Below are positions 32,396-42,779 of a stretch of DNA of 64,000 nucleotides, piece by piece. The stretch covers positions 4,483,724 to 4,547,723 of the forward strand of contig CM030938.1 of assembly GCA_018136815.1 (NCBI GenBank), written 5' to 3'. Within the stretch, counting starts at the first letter, position 1; each line of letters begins with the position of its first letter. The notes beneath the pieces are model-generated. The model was not told the DNA's origin and ran no database searches. It saw only the letters and a program-made list of their open reading frames with translations. The stretch comes from Isochrysis galbana (taxonomy: Eukaryota > Haptophyta > Isochrysidales > Isochrysidaceae). A program made the translations under genes and the position numbers.

Positions 32396-33619
32396 CTATG
32401 CCCCCCCGGTCGCTGGTCCCCAAAGCCGGATCGTGGAATCGAAGGCTCCGGTGGCGAGGCAAGTGCCGTCGGGCGAGAGCGACATACATGATATTACGCG
32501 CTGTCTTGGGTCGTTGCTTGGATTCTTTACGTGCGCGGCGAGCTTGTGAGCATATCCGCCCTCTGAGTTTGTTAATGGATCCCACAAGCAGACGTGGCCG
32601 TCTTCGTAGGCGACGAACATTGTTCGCCCCGAGCGAGAAAACTCCACAGCCGAGACATGGTTGTTCTTACGTGGGTAGCGTTGCAAGGCTGTGTGTGAGC
32701 GAAGGTCAAATAGATATGTGGAACCGTCGTGTGACCCCGCCGCTACGGCGGTACCGTTAGGAAAGAACGCAGAGGCATTGCACTCTCCTTGCACGTCGAA
32801 CTTGTGGGTGCAATCGCCGTGGCGTAAGTCCCAGACTCTCACCGTGCCGTCGCTTGAGCTGGTGCAAAACAAGTGACTGCCGGGGACGCCTGCGGGGAAG
32901 CGGATGCACGAGGCGTCGCCCTCATGACCATAAAAAGCCGTTTTCACCTTCCACGCGTTGAGGTCCCAAAGCGCCACCTCCGCATCACCCGCCGCGGAGA
33001 GCATCTGGTCCTCGCCCACGAACTTGAGGCTGGAGATGTAACCGTCGTGGCGCTCGAGCTGCCGCATCAAAGTACAATCAGCTCCCTCGTTCTCTGTCGA
33101 CCAGATGGTCACGGCGTTGTCCATCCCTCCGATGGCGGCGATGGGACGGGTAGGATGCATGGCGACTGCCACCGTGAACGGTTTGGTGATGACCTTGGTC
33201 TTCATCCTCCTGTACGCGTCCCAAATAATTGTTTTGCCGCCCTGGTCGGAGGCAATTATGTGGCACGAATCGTCCGCCCAAGAGAGGCCTTGCACCTTCC
33301 GTATGTGGCCATTGAGGACGCGCTTCTGCTCCGGAAGTCGCAGGCTCGGCACGTTGACGTCGTTGTTGACAAGCTCTTTCATCTGTGCACGGGGGGCAAG
33401 GCGTGGGCTGTTGGGCATGCTCGGGCTTGATGAGCCAGCCGCATGGGGGTGGAGCTGGCTGCGCAAGGATCGCTTCCTCCCCTCTCCTCCAGCGTTCGCT
33501 GTTGATGCACGCCTCACGCCCTGGGATCAGGAGCTGCTGCTCCTCGGTACCTGCATCGTCATTGCCGCGTCGATCTTCTCCCGACAAAACTTCTGGGCTT
33601 CCTCTTGCGGGCCACCCAT
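32396..33619 (-). CDS. Heterotrimeric G-protein beta subunit
   Basis: G-beta forms a seven-bladed WD40 propeller that, with G-gamma, binds G-alpha and effectors at the plasma membrane. Two exons, 33,551-33,619 and 32,396-33,382, with a 168-nt intron (GTACCG to GCACAG) in phase, give 351 residues; the family is about 340. Exon 1 (MGGPQEEAQKFCREKIDAAM) gives the N-terminal helix, though shorter than usual. The blades follow from LNGHIRKVQGLSW through SDQGGKTIIWDAYRRMK, GGMDNAVTIWS, SAAGDAEVALWDL, SSDGTVRVWDLR, GSHDGSTYLFDLR, YEDGHVCLWDPL and TGAFDSTIRLW. The order and the IIWDAY and FFPNG words are those of G-beta rather than of a generic WD40 protein. The upstream region is CT-rich on the sense strand. 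The first donor is not a strong match, so the start is the weaker part of the model. Confidence 0.88.
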
Positions 33620-34267
33620 CTTTTGTGAGAGGTGGAGGGAGCAAAGGAGAAAGACTGAGCGAGGGAGAGGGTAGGCGAGCGCGGGAGCTCGTGCAGGAGA
33701 AGTAGGCCGCGCCGAGGGGAGAAGGCAAGGCCGAGTTGCGCCCGCTGCTCGGCGGCCGACGAGGAGGAGGAGGGAGGGGAGGGGAGGGAAGGGGAGAGAG
33801 GTGGCAGCGGAGGGACGCGGTTGGATTGCACGAAGGCCTCAAGAGGCGCTGGCGGGGGGGGAGGGGAGTGGCTCCCTCAAAAGATGTGAAGAAATACCAC
33901 GAATAGATGAAAGAAACGGGGGGAGGGGGCGGACGGAGCGAGGGGATTTGTTGGGGAGGAGGAAGAGAGGGGGGGGGGAAGGGGGAGAGATAGTGAGAAA
34001 GAGAGAGAGAGAGAGAGTGAAGGAGGGAGGGAGGGAGAGAGGGGAGGGGGGGAGAGAGAGAGAGAGAAGGAGAGAGAGAGAGAGAGCGAGCAGAGAGGAG
34101 GAGGTATCAATGAGGAAGAGGAAAGTATTTCAGAGACAAGGGGTGAATTGTGGAGAGAGTTCGAGGAGAGAAGAGAGTGAAGTACAGAGAGATGGATCTG
34201 TGTGACAGCCGATTTACAAAGATGAGGCGGAGGGAAAAGAGGAGAAAAAAGAGCCGTAGAGGGAAGA
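33620..34267. promoter_or_regulatory. GA/CT-rich upstream region of the G-beta gene
   Basis: 33,760-34,100 consists largely of GA and GGGA runs (CT-rich in the sense of the minus-strand gene). Frames on either strand are compositional. It is probably the promoter and 5' UTR of G-beta, as (GA)n or (CT)n tracts precede most genes here. Confidence 0.45.
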
Positions 34268-34857
34268 ACAGAGCGACCAGAGCCCCTCGTCGTGCGCGCA
34301 GAGAGGAGACGGTGAGAAGAGGCAGTCTCTTTTGTTCTCTCTCTCCTCCTCCTGATCCCTCTCTCTCTTCTCTACTCTCTCCCTCTCTCTTCTCTCTCTC
34401 TCCCTCCCTCTCTCTGCTGCTGTGTGTGGTCCGTCTCGAGAGACATCGGCCAATCACGAGACTTCGGCTGGTGGGGACTCGAGCGGGACATGGACGGATC
34501 TCTCTACTCTCTACCCCTCCTTGCCCAAAATAGGACATTGGGAAAGTCTGGCGGTCCGCTCAACAGAGCGACCAGAGCCCCTCGTCGTGCGCGCAGAGAG
34601 GAGACGGTGAGAAGAGGCAGTCTCTTTTGTTCTCTCTCTCCTCCTCCTGATCCCTCTCTCTCTTCTCTACTCTCTCCCTCTCTCTTCTCTCTCTCTCCCT
34701 CCCTCTCTCTGCTGCTGTGTGTGGTCCGTCTCGAGAGACATCGGCCAATCACGAGACTTCGGCTGGTGGGGACTCGAGCGGGACATGGACGGATCTCTCT
34801 ACTCTCTACCCCTCCTTGCCCAAAATAGGACATTGGGAAAGTCTGGCGGTCCGCTCT
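34268..34857. repeat. 295-bp tandem duplication
   Basis: 34,268-34,562 and 34,563-34,857 are virtually identical direct copies. Each contains the GAGGAGACGGTGAGAAG word, a CT-rich middle and one copy of the 50-bp satellite unit at its end. Their near-identity implies a recent duplication or an assembly artefact. Confidence 0.9.
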
Positions 34858-35455
34858 CTTCCCCGTTGCCCAAAATAGGACATTGGGAAAGTCTGGCGGT
34901 CCGCTCTCTTCCCCGTTGCCCAAAATAGGACATTGGGAAAGTCTGGCGGTCCGCTCTCTTCCCCGTTGCCCAAAATAGGACATTGGGAAAGTCTGGCGGT
35001 CCGCTCTCTTCCCCTCCTTTCCCAAAATAGGACATTGGGAAAGTCTGGCGGTCCGCTCTCTTCCCCTCCTTTCCCAAAATAGGACATTGGGAAACTCTGG
35101 CGGTCCACTCTCTTCCCCTCCTTTCCCAAAATAGGACATTGGGAAACTCTGGCGGTCCGCTCTCTTCCCCGTTGCCCAAAATAGGACATTGGGAAAGTCT
35201 GGCGGTCCGCTCTCTTCCCCGTTGCCCAAAATAGGACATTGGGAAAGTCTGGCGGTCCGCTCTCTACCCCTCCTTGCCCAAAATAGGACATTGGGAAAGT
35301 CTGGCGGTCCGCTCTCTTCCCCGTTGCCCAAAATAGGGCATTGGGAAAGTCTGGCGGTCCGCTCTCTTCCCCGTTGCCCAAAATAGGACATTGGGAAAGT
35401 CTGGCGGTCCGCTCTCTTCCCCGTTGCCCAAAATAGGACATTGGGAAAGTTTGGC
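34816..35455. repeat. 50-bp satellite, about 13 copies
   Basis: The unit starts TTGCCCAAAATAGGACATTG and ends with CTCTTCCCCG. Variants include a CCCCTCCTTTCCC spacer in three units and a CCCCTCCTTGCCC form. Since 50 is not a multiple of 3, the long minus-strand frame reads through three different frames of the unit and is unlikely to be a protein. Confidence 0.93.
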
Positions 35456-36017
35456 GTAGAGGGTTCGTTGATTGCTGTTTGCGGGAAGATGTCTGAAAGG
35501 TCATAGTAGGAATCGGGTCTGACAGTGTCTGCCATCGAGCGCTTCGAGCGAAGAGGTAGACGGAGGTTCGGAGAATTGCGACACGTGGCGTCGGAGAGTA
35601 GAGACGAGGCTAGCTAGCGAGCTAGGGGGAGAGAAAGAGAATGAGAATGAGAGCTTCTTAGGTCCAAGGTAGACACGAGGGACTACAACGCGTGGACTCA
35701 AAAAGAACTAAAGGTCCACAGAGGCACACAAACTAAACCAAACGGGGCGAAAACTAACCGCACTCGGACGGACGGCCAAGCGTCGGCACCAAGGCAATTC
35801 GGCGACGCGCAGACATGCGACAGAGGGGTCGGCACAACGAGGGCAGACCTCGCTTGGGGAGCTGCGACCGAGGTATAACAGAAGACAGACAACAATCGTG
35901 GAACGTTTGATGACATCAAGAGAAAGTAGGAGAAGAGGCGGTATACCCATCAACGAGACCTTGAGACTTAAAATAACTCACAGACTAGAAGTAAAAGTCT
36001 GTCCTCGTATGGAATAC
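35456..36017. other. Unassigned sequence, possibly LTR-derived
   Basis: No supported gene. It runs straight into a leader segment shared with the gypsy element at 36,018, so part of it may be the upstream LTR of another, older copy, but I find no match for it in the window. Confidence 0.3.
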
Positions 36018-36750
36018 GACATTGTCGGGTTCCGGTTCTTGCTTGGGACTTGCTAACTTTCGTTGTCGTCCCGGCCTGTTCTTCGTAGGTTCTGCTTAGC
36101 CTGGTTAGGGTTTCGTTGAATCCTCGCGTTTGTCCCCGGCACCCGGGGGAAGAGTTACCGGACGTGGCGCCAAGTTCCAAACGGTGACTAACACCTCCCC
36201 CTCCGGGCGGCTAACTTAGCACTGCGACCGGGCGGGCAGCATGGACTTCTTTGTTCATTGTTCATCCACTTCAACTAGTGACAGAGCATAAAGTCAAAAC
36301 TATACTGCCTTAGTGGCTGAGCCAATTGCCCTCTCTACCCTCGCGCACCTTGTCGAAAATCGGCCTTGGCGCCTTGGCCGTGAGTGCACCCTTGGCAAGC
36401 CCCTGTCGCGTCCTCTCGCCCATCCCTCCGGTCTTTCTATCGGCGCCTATCCGTTCGATATCGTCTATTGCGATATCCTCTCGATGGCCCCTACCCACGA
36501 TTTCGTAGTTTCGTAGCCGGCGGTTCTGGTTTCGACGACAAGCTAATAGTTTTCGTGGATTCTCTCATTCTCTCTCTCGTTGGATAGAGGCCGAACCTTG
36601 TAATGGCAACCCCTCGTCAGCAAACTGTCTCGACGTTTTCATGCGCCTCATCGTCGCTCGTTACGGAGTCCCTCGTCAGCTTCGTACGGACGCCGGTTCA
36701 AACCTTTGCTCTCGATTGGTGGCCTCGATTCTCTAATCACAATGGCGCAG
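36018..36750 (+). mobile_element. Degraded gypsy fragment: leader and integrase piece
   Basis: 36,018-36,120 matches the leader of the large gypsy element (13,163-13,265). 36,310-36,745 matches its integrase (LAKPLSRPLAHPSG and FDIVYCDIL words). The interior between them is absent. It is an old, clearly broken copy. Confidence 0.75.
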
Positions 36751-37800
36751 CCAGAGCATTTCTAAAATTGGCGGCTTATCTCTTAAGAGGCGGCTGGAAG
36801 CACCTGCAAAGGTGCTTCGAGACCCTTTTTTATTCCTAGCATATTGGCGGCCCCTTGGAGCCTAGAGAACACTAAAATTGAGCTGGAGCCTTGCCATCAA
36901 TATGGAGGACTAGTCTTATGCATAAGATGGAGTCGCATCGCCCGAAATTTGCTCCCATGACCTGATCGGTGGCGATGCTGCCGACGAGCCGGCGTCGCAC
37001 GTCGTTCACAACGCATGCTGCAGGAGATCGAGTCAGAGTTCACAACTCTCATCAAGATTATACGTGTCGGGGGCATTTATTGATGCTGAGTAATCTAAGC
37101 CTTACAAATCATACACAAGATGAACTGCTCACAAACCCTTTGGACCAGAATATTTCATGGGCAAAGCGTTCCCCTTTGAGACAGACCACATACAAGCGAG
37201 CGGAGACGAGCACACAACACACAAAAGCATTCAGACTGCACGTGCGCGCATTGCAGTGGACTGCCTGCGCGTCGCCGTGGCCAGCGCGCAGGCAGCCCAT
37301 ATGTGTCTAGCCATAACACTCCCTGATCGGGCGCGCAGACACAGACAGCCTACCGTAAAATTGCTGGCTCGTGCTCGTGCGCTGCGCCATTGCCGCTGCA
37401 GCAGCTAGCCGCCAACACCAGCAGCCACTCGCCCGCCACTGTGGCGATCGGAACGTGCCGACCCACAAACAAAGGCAACCAGGCTTGTCAGTCCCCCTTC
37501 CCACCGCCTAGATGTTCGCCCATCTGCTCGTGAAAGGTGAAGCACCTTTCGCGGAGCGCGCATGCAGCGCCGCCCAGGTGACACAAATGGTGACCTAGCT
37601 CGCGCTGCGCGTCGAGCTGGGGGCTAGGGCCAAGATGTGATGGGTGAGGGGTATGGAGACGCCCTCCCATGCCGCTACAGCCGCCAACGAGGTGGTCTGA
37701 GAGGCATGGGAGGGCACGGCGCGGCGCGGCAACGGCGTGCAGCACCTCCGAAGGTGCTTCGCCTCTTAAGAGATAGAGTGCGCCCGACTATTGGCGTGGG
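36750..37800. mobile_element. Probable inverted-repeat element of about 1 kb
   Basis: The left part carries ATTGGCGGC, then CTCTTAAGAGGCGGCTGGAA, then GCACCTGCAAAGGTGC. The right part carries CACCTCCGAAGGTGCTTCG, CCTCTTAAGAGAT and a nearby ATTGGCG. The arms are inverted relative to each other and bound about 1 kb that begins just where the integrase match stops. No transposase is seen inside. The exact ends are not resolved. Confidence 0.4.
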
Positions 37801-38052
37801 GATTTACTTTAGGAGGAGAAGGGAGAGAGAGAGAGCAAACTATGAGGAGGAAAGAGAGGGAGAAGAAAGCTGATACCGGGTCATACTAGAAAGAAGAGGA
37901 GAGAAAGAAAGAGAGGGAGAATCGAAGAGGAGGAGAGTAGGAGGAGGAGAGGGGAGTGTAGTGGGGAGAGGAAGAAGGAGAGAGAGAGGAGAGCAAAAGG
38001 AAGACAGTTTAGCAAGAAGAGAGAGAAAGGGGGAGGGGGGGGAAGGGGGGGG

Positions 38053-38101
<49 letters not shown>
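37800..38101 (+). promoter_or_regulatory. GA-rich upstream region of the MMTAG2-like gene
   Basis: A purine-rich stretch ends in a (GA)n run of about 40 bases that stops two bases before the ATG. Frames here are compositional. Confidence 0.5.
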
Positions 38102-38102
<1 letters not shown>

Positions 38103-39268
38103 TGGCCCCGCGCGGGGGCACTCGCGGCGGGCGCGACCACTTCTCATGGGAGCAAGTGCGGCAGGACAAGCATCGTGAGAATTACCTGGGTCACGCTGTG
38201 ATGGCTCCTCAGGGCCGCTGGCAGAAGGGGAAGGACCTGACGTGGTACGCGAGGCCGAGGGGAGACGAGAGCATTCCGTCAGTTATGGCTGAGAGGGCAG
38301 AGGTGAGGCAGAGGGAGGACCAGATGATGCGCGCGCGGCTTGGGCTGGCACCGCGTCCGACGAAGGAGCTAGGGATGTGTGAGCTTGAGCCACATGAAAA
38401 GGCAAAGCTTCTCGCGAGGGAAGGCGAAGAGCAGAGCTCGAGGTTCGATGTCGAGCGGGTGGGTGGAATCGGAACCATGCCAAGGAGACAGCAAGGTGAG
38501 GATAGGGTGATCCATTCCAAGATGGCACCAACCGACCGGCTGGAGGGAACGGAAAAGCCTCCGCCAACTAAAGATGCGCGTGGATGGCAGCGCGCTGTGG
38601 CGCAGCCGCAGCCGCCACGACCGCCCGCTGATGCCGCCGGTTTTGAGCCGGCCGCAAAATTTGGTGGCCGCCGGCCTGGGTGGGTCTTCAAGATGGACGA
38701 GCGTGGGCTGGGCTACTACCGCGACATCGGTGGGTCGCTCGGTCGAAGCGAGAACTCCTCTGGCGGCGCTGAGGCAACGGCCAGTCGCAGGGAGGATAGG
38801 CACAGCAAGAAGCACCGGCGCGACGAGCGTGGATCGAAGAAGCACAAGAGGGAGAAACGCTCCAAGAAGGAGAAGAAGGCCAAGCGCGAGCGCGAGCACG
38901 AGCGCGGGCGCAGCAAGCGGGACCGCCGGCACGGGGACAATTCTTCCAGACACGAGCAACATGGTATCCACCGTGAGCGCGAGGGCTCGCCCCAACGGAG
39001 CCGGAACAGGGAGCGAAGCAACGAGTGGCAGCGCACAAGCGAGCGCACCGAGCGACCGCGCGAGCGAATGGCAGATAGCAGGAGCCGCAGCCCGGTTCGC
39101 CGGCGCGCCCTAAGTCCCGAGGCGTCTCGGCGGAGGAGCCGCTACCCAAGCGAGGATGAGGGGCGCCGCCGCTCGAGTAGTACCAGCAGCAGTAGCACAA
39201 GTCGCTCGTACAGCCGGAGCCCACCCCAACGGCGGCATCGGCACGACAGCTCCTCGAGCGGTGGCTAA
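38102..39268 (+). CDS. MMTAG2-type protein with RS-like tail
   Basis: This single exon encodes 388 residues. The N-terminus matches the MMTAG2 (C1orf35; kinase phosphorylation protein) domain: RGGTRGGRDHFSWEQVRQDK, then RENYLGHAVMAPQGRWQKGK, then DLTWYARPR. Residues about 95-150 match the middle of that family loosely. Residues about 180-205 contain KFGGRRPGWVFKMDERGLGY, a short G-x-x-P-G-W-V-F-K module that I do not find in animal MMTAG2. The C-terminal half is Lys/Arg-rich with KKHKREKRSKKEKK and then an RS-like tail (SRSRSPVRRRALSPEASRRR). RS tails point to nuclear speckles or splicing; that role is inferred. ATG was chosen because the GA tract ends just before it and the conserved domain starts 7 residues later. 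The animal protein is about 260 residues, so this form is longer. Confidence 0.85.
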
Positions 39269-39590
39269 TGCCGCCCCACTTGAGGGAATGCGGCGAAGTG
39301 TTGCAATTCCAAACTGTGATGGCGACCGCAGCAGGTAACTTTACGCGCTTGAGTTGCCTGGAGAGCAACTGCTTGTCACCCAAAGCTCCCGGGCCCTCAC
39401 TTCATCTCGCTCACCTCAATCCTTTTGAGTTTCCCTCACGAACACGTTTTTGGTGTGATCGCAGCGCAGCCTGGACGAATGGATAGCACCACCGCAAGTT
39501 TTGAGTTGTCTAACGTTGGTCAAAACTGTCCGAGCTCGAATCCGGAGCGTGCGCGTGCGGTTGCTTCAACTGTGCGGGCGCGTGGCTACT
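39269..39590. other. 3' flank of the MMTAG2-like gene
   Basis: No further frame with similarity to a known family is seen. It is probably 3' UTR and intergenic sequence. Confidence 0.4.
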
Positions 39591-40021
39591 AAGCTAACCC
39601 CTACTAGGGGTAAGCACAAGTATCCGGATATTTGTCTTGGATATTTGGGTGGATTTGCTCCACATAGATATCTCTAGATATTTTTGGGATATTTGGGCTC
39701 TTGTTGCTGGGATATCTATACAGGTTATTTGGGTTATAGTTATAGAACAATAAACATGTTTAACGGTAGTTAGCTCCATAGTTAGTTGCCGTTTCGCCCG
39801 CAAGGCTTGCTTGCGCAAGGTGCTGGCAAGCCCGCCCATGCCCTACGGCCTTGGTTAGGTACCTATTAATAGCTTATTACTAGGTTCGGCACCCACAGCT
39901 ATCTAGATAGATGCAAATAGTGGCCTAGCGCTAGCTCTAGCTAGATGCTAGATATAGATAGTGCTTTTTGGAAGTAGATAGCCTAATATCTAGATAGTAG
40001 GCTAACATCTTCACAGTCTTA
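39590..40021. mobile_element. Transposon end remnants (GGATATTTGGG and hAT types)
   Basis: 39,595-39,720 carries CCCCTACTAGGGG and GGATATTTGGG words shared with 540-610 and with 43,610-43,730 (inverse). 39,895-40,021 carries TATCTAGATAG subterminal repeats and ends CTTCACAGTCTTA, the right-end sequence of the hAT family at 56,343-57,244. These are two overlapping relics. Confidence 0.5.
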
Positions 40022-40590
40022 CTCAATGGAGGGGCCTTGTGCAACAAGTCTCCGGCGCGTTCTCATATCTCGAGGATCGTTTAGAGGACCGATGTGCCGC
40101 TCCATTTTGTTGCAAGGAGCAGGATCGCTTCACACTTCACAGGGCTCCTACGCCCATTCAACCGCCGGCGTTTGCGTTTGCATACGGGCGGGTCGATGAG
40201 CTTTGGTGCGGCGTCTCAGCGCCTTGGCATGCTTTGCTAATATCCACGATGTGAGTAACGGGTTGCAGCGAGAGCTCTCTTCCTACCTACTTTCCTGCCA
40301 AGGTACAAGGTACACACATCGACCATTCCGACGTGGAAAGTTTTTCAAGAGACGTCCTAGCATGGTGGGCATCCAAACACTCGAACTTCCCCACGTGGGC
40401 ATTGGCTGCTCGAATAACATTTTGCCTCTCTTTCCTAATTCCTAATTCTGCTTCGTGTGAGCGCGTGTTCTCTTGCTCTTTGATGCAGTTTTCGTTTGGT
40501 GCTCATCGGGACCGGTCGTTGTCGGATCAATTGGAAGTGTCGGTGATATTGCGATACAATCGCAACAAACGCAAGAAGGAGGGCTCTTGA
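40022..40590 (+). pseudogene. hAT transposase C-terminal fragment
   Basis: The frame ending at 40,590 contains LAWWASKHSNFPTWALAAR, then PNSASCERVFS, then DRSLSDQLEVSVILRYNRN. This is the hAT C-terminal dimerisation block (the SxxERVFS signature and the Leu-rich helix after it). Upstream sequence from 40,030 is spread over other frames, so this is a decayed copy. It lies directly next to a hAT terminus (40,021). Confidence 0.75.
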
Positions 40591-40842
40591 TGTGTTCTAT
40601 CTATGTGTCCTCCATTTGCGTTGGATGGTCGACTTGTATGGGCTCTCTCTGCTTCTTACTCCTTACCCTGGGTGTACAAGTGAGCCCCTTCCTGCAATAC
40701 GATCACAGACGAAGTGGAGACGGTGAGCAGTGGGACTGAAGCGCATGCACCCTGCCCACGCGTAGCGCGCGCTACGCCGGCGCCGGCGCGTGCTTTCTTC
40801 GAGCTCGGAACCCAGCCAAGCCCAGCATGCGCGCACACACCT
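40590..40842. other. Short unassigned interval
   Basis: Nothing recognisable. A GCGCGCTACGCCGGCGCCGG palindrome-rich stretch lies at about 40,768-40,790. Confidence 0.3.
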
Positions 40843-41150
40843 TCAGACCTTCAGCCAACTCTTGAGGGAGCTCAGCACCGACGTGTAGGGGCTGGGGAAA
40901 ACGTCCCCAAACTCCCTGAAGCTCTCGTCCAGCAAGGTGAGCGTGAGGATGCCGTCGGTCTTGTTCGTCCACGCGTGCGCCTGGGTGTGCTTCTCGCCAT
41001 CCCTTGATTTGCCCTCCTTGAAGGTCATGAAGGCCTTCGGGCCGCAATCGATCACCTGCTTCAGCAAAGCGATCTTCCGCGGCTCAGTCCAATCCATGCG
41101 CCACTTCTTGTTCGCGTCGTCCGCCTCGGCCTGCGTTCACGGCGTGCCGG
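40843..41150 (-). CDS. Hypothetical protein with SANT-like N-terminus (exon)
   Basis: The frame reads, from a possible acceptor (AACGCAG near 41,148), AEADDANKKWRMDWTEPRKI, then LLKQVIDCGPKAFMTFKEGK, and ends with SLKSWLKV. The WT..R...LLK..ID.G..AF pattern is like Myb/SANT-type DNA-binding modules found in some transposon and host proteins. An upstream exon was not found. The base composition looks coding. It could be a transposon remnant. Confidence 0.35.
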
Positions 41151-41677
41151 AAGAGGGCGAGAGTGAGGTGATAGGTGAGGTTGGTGTGCGCGCGCGGGCT
41201 CGCGTGGCCCCAGTGCGGCCGCACCCCCACACCCTTTCGCTCCCAGGGCCAGGGTGGCGGGCCCAAGCGCACCGCCATCGCTCGCGTAGAAGCAAAGAAC
41301 TGGGAGTGAAACCCGCCAAAGTTGTTCCACGCGCCCACTGGGCGGAGTTAAACAAACATGGTTTCACCGAGGTTTCACTCCGCGTTTGAAGTCAAACGCG
41401 GAGGGAAACCTCGGTGAAATCGGAGTGAAACCCCTGCAAAAAAAACCCGAGTAGCGAGTAGAATCTCACCATTTTCTGGCGAAAATTTTCATGGCGACAG
41501 GTGGCCCCCCTAAGAGTTTGGTTGTGGGCTTTGGAGAATGGTCCAAAAAAAGCCCCCATGCCCTCCCCCCGCCCCCCCCCCCCCATTAGTAGTTAAAAGG
41601 CCCTGTTTGACCGCCCTTACTCCTTGGAGTAGGAATTGGGTGGGCACCGAGTACTTTTAAAGTATATGGCGGCGGGG

Positions 41678-41705
<28 letters not shown>
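41151..41705. other. Upstream region of the sulfotransferase gene, with foldback repeat
   Basis: 41,363-41,418 forms a long hairpin (GAGGTTTC and CCGCGTTT arms around a GAAGTC loop). GGAGTGAAACC words lie at 41,303 and 41,421. 41,570-41,585 is a run of C. A (GA)n run at 41,677-41,704 ends at the ATG. Confidence 0.55.
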
Positions 41706-41708
<3 letters not shown>

Positions 41709-42779
41709 GCGAGTGATCCCCTTCTCCGTCCCAACCCCCATCCTTTCGACCGATCTTCCATCACGTGGGCGCACATCCCAAAGACCGGAAGCTCCTTCCT
41801 CTCGTCCATTGCCGTCGTCGCGTGTCCCCTCCTCCCTGGCTGGCCCCAAATCAACGTGAGCTGCCCTCATGCAGACGAGAGAGAGAGTGAGAGAGGAACG
41901 TGGGGATGCACCACACCTGGGGGCGGCGTCGCGATGGGCGAAAAGCAGCACGTGATGGCCACGTGCAAGGACGGGCCGATGAAGAGGTGGTGCAGCTACA
42001 GAACCAAGACCACGCCGCCGTGCACGGGGAGCAAGCCGTTTCAAGCTGGCACACCGATCTGGGGCATGCTGCCCACCTTCTGGGCAATGTATCCTGCCGA
42101 CCGATATTGCGTTCCTGGATTCAAGTGGCCGACCAGCATTCACGCTCCGGTGGGACATCGGCCTTCTTCGCCGTTGTCCTCATATGTCACCATGATTCGC
42201 GCTCCTCGCCAACGCATCATCAGCTCTTTCTACGGGGGTATCCATGACCAGGCGCTGCCGGACTACAATACGACCGTGTTGTCGAAACGCGCGTGCAACC
42301 CCGCCACACTGGCTCGTGTCCCGCGGATCGGAGGCCATCAGACGCGCTTCCTTGGCGGCGTGGATAATCTCCTGGAGTTCGCATTCGTCGGCCTGGTCGA
42401 GGAGTGGGAGCTGTCGGTGCGGCTCTTCCATTGGACATATGGCAGTGCGAACATGTCCTCCCTTGAAATGCAGAATGTGCGTCCGAGTCGAAGACAGACA
42501 TCACCACCGAATGATACTGCCGACGTCGGGGGACTCGGCGATTGTCCGCCTAAGAGTCTGGTTTCACACTGGTACGATGAGGAGGCTGAACTTGGACTGA
42601 AAAGCAACGTGCTCTCTATGGATGTACCTCGCACCCCAATTTCCGATCTTGACCCCGAGGACACCGAGCTATACAAAGTCGGTGCCCAGCTCTTTTATGA
42701 TCGCCTTGAGCAAGCAGGGTTGATCTCGCCCCAAACGAGGCGGGAAAGGCAGAGCTGCTTGATATCATTGGTTTCTTAG
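41706..42779 (+). CDS. Sulfotransferase family protein
   Basis: This single exon encodes 357 residues. It would transfer sulfate from PAPS to a carbohydrate or similar acceptor. The 5'-phosphosulfate-binding loop is near the N-terminus (WAHIPKTGSSFLSS, residues about 21-34). The 3'-phosphate-binding segment is TMIRAPRQRIISSFYGG (about 160-177). A later helix, FVGLVEEWELSVRLFHW, is typical of the Golgi-type HS2ST/uronyl and related sulfotransferase fold. There is no signal peptide or membrane anchor at this start, which is unusual for Golgi enzymes; an upstream exon could supply one, but none is seen and the start follows a (GA)n tract as in neighbouring genes. The acceptor substrate cannot be told from sequence. 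Confidence 0.85.

Noticed and set aside
34816-35455. CRISPR-like regular repeat
   Set aside because: Units are contiguous tandem copies with no unique spacers, and the window is eukaryotic.
34504-35535. A 343-codon repetitive frame on the minus strand
   Set aside because: It reads a 50-bp satellite in all three frames in turn; no start, domain or splice support.
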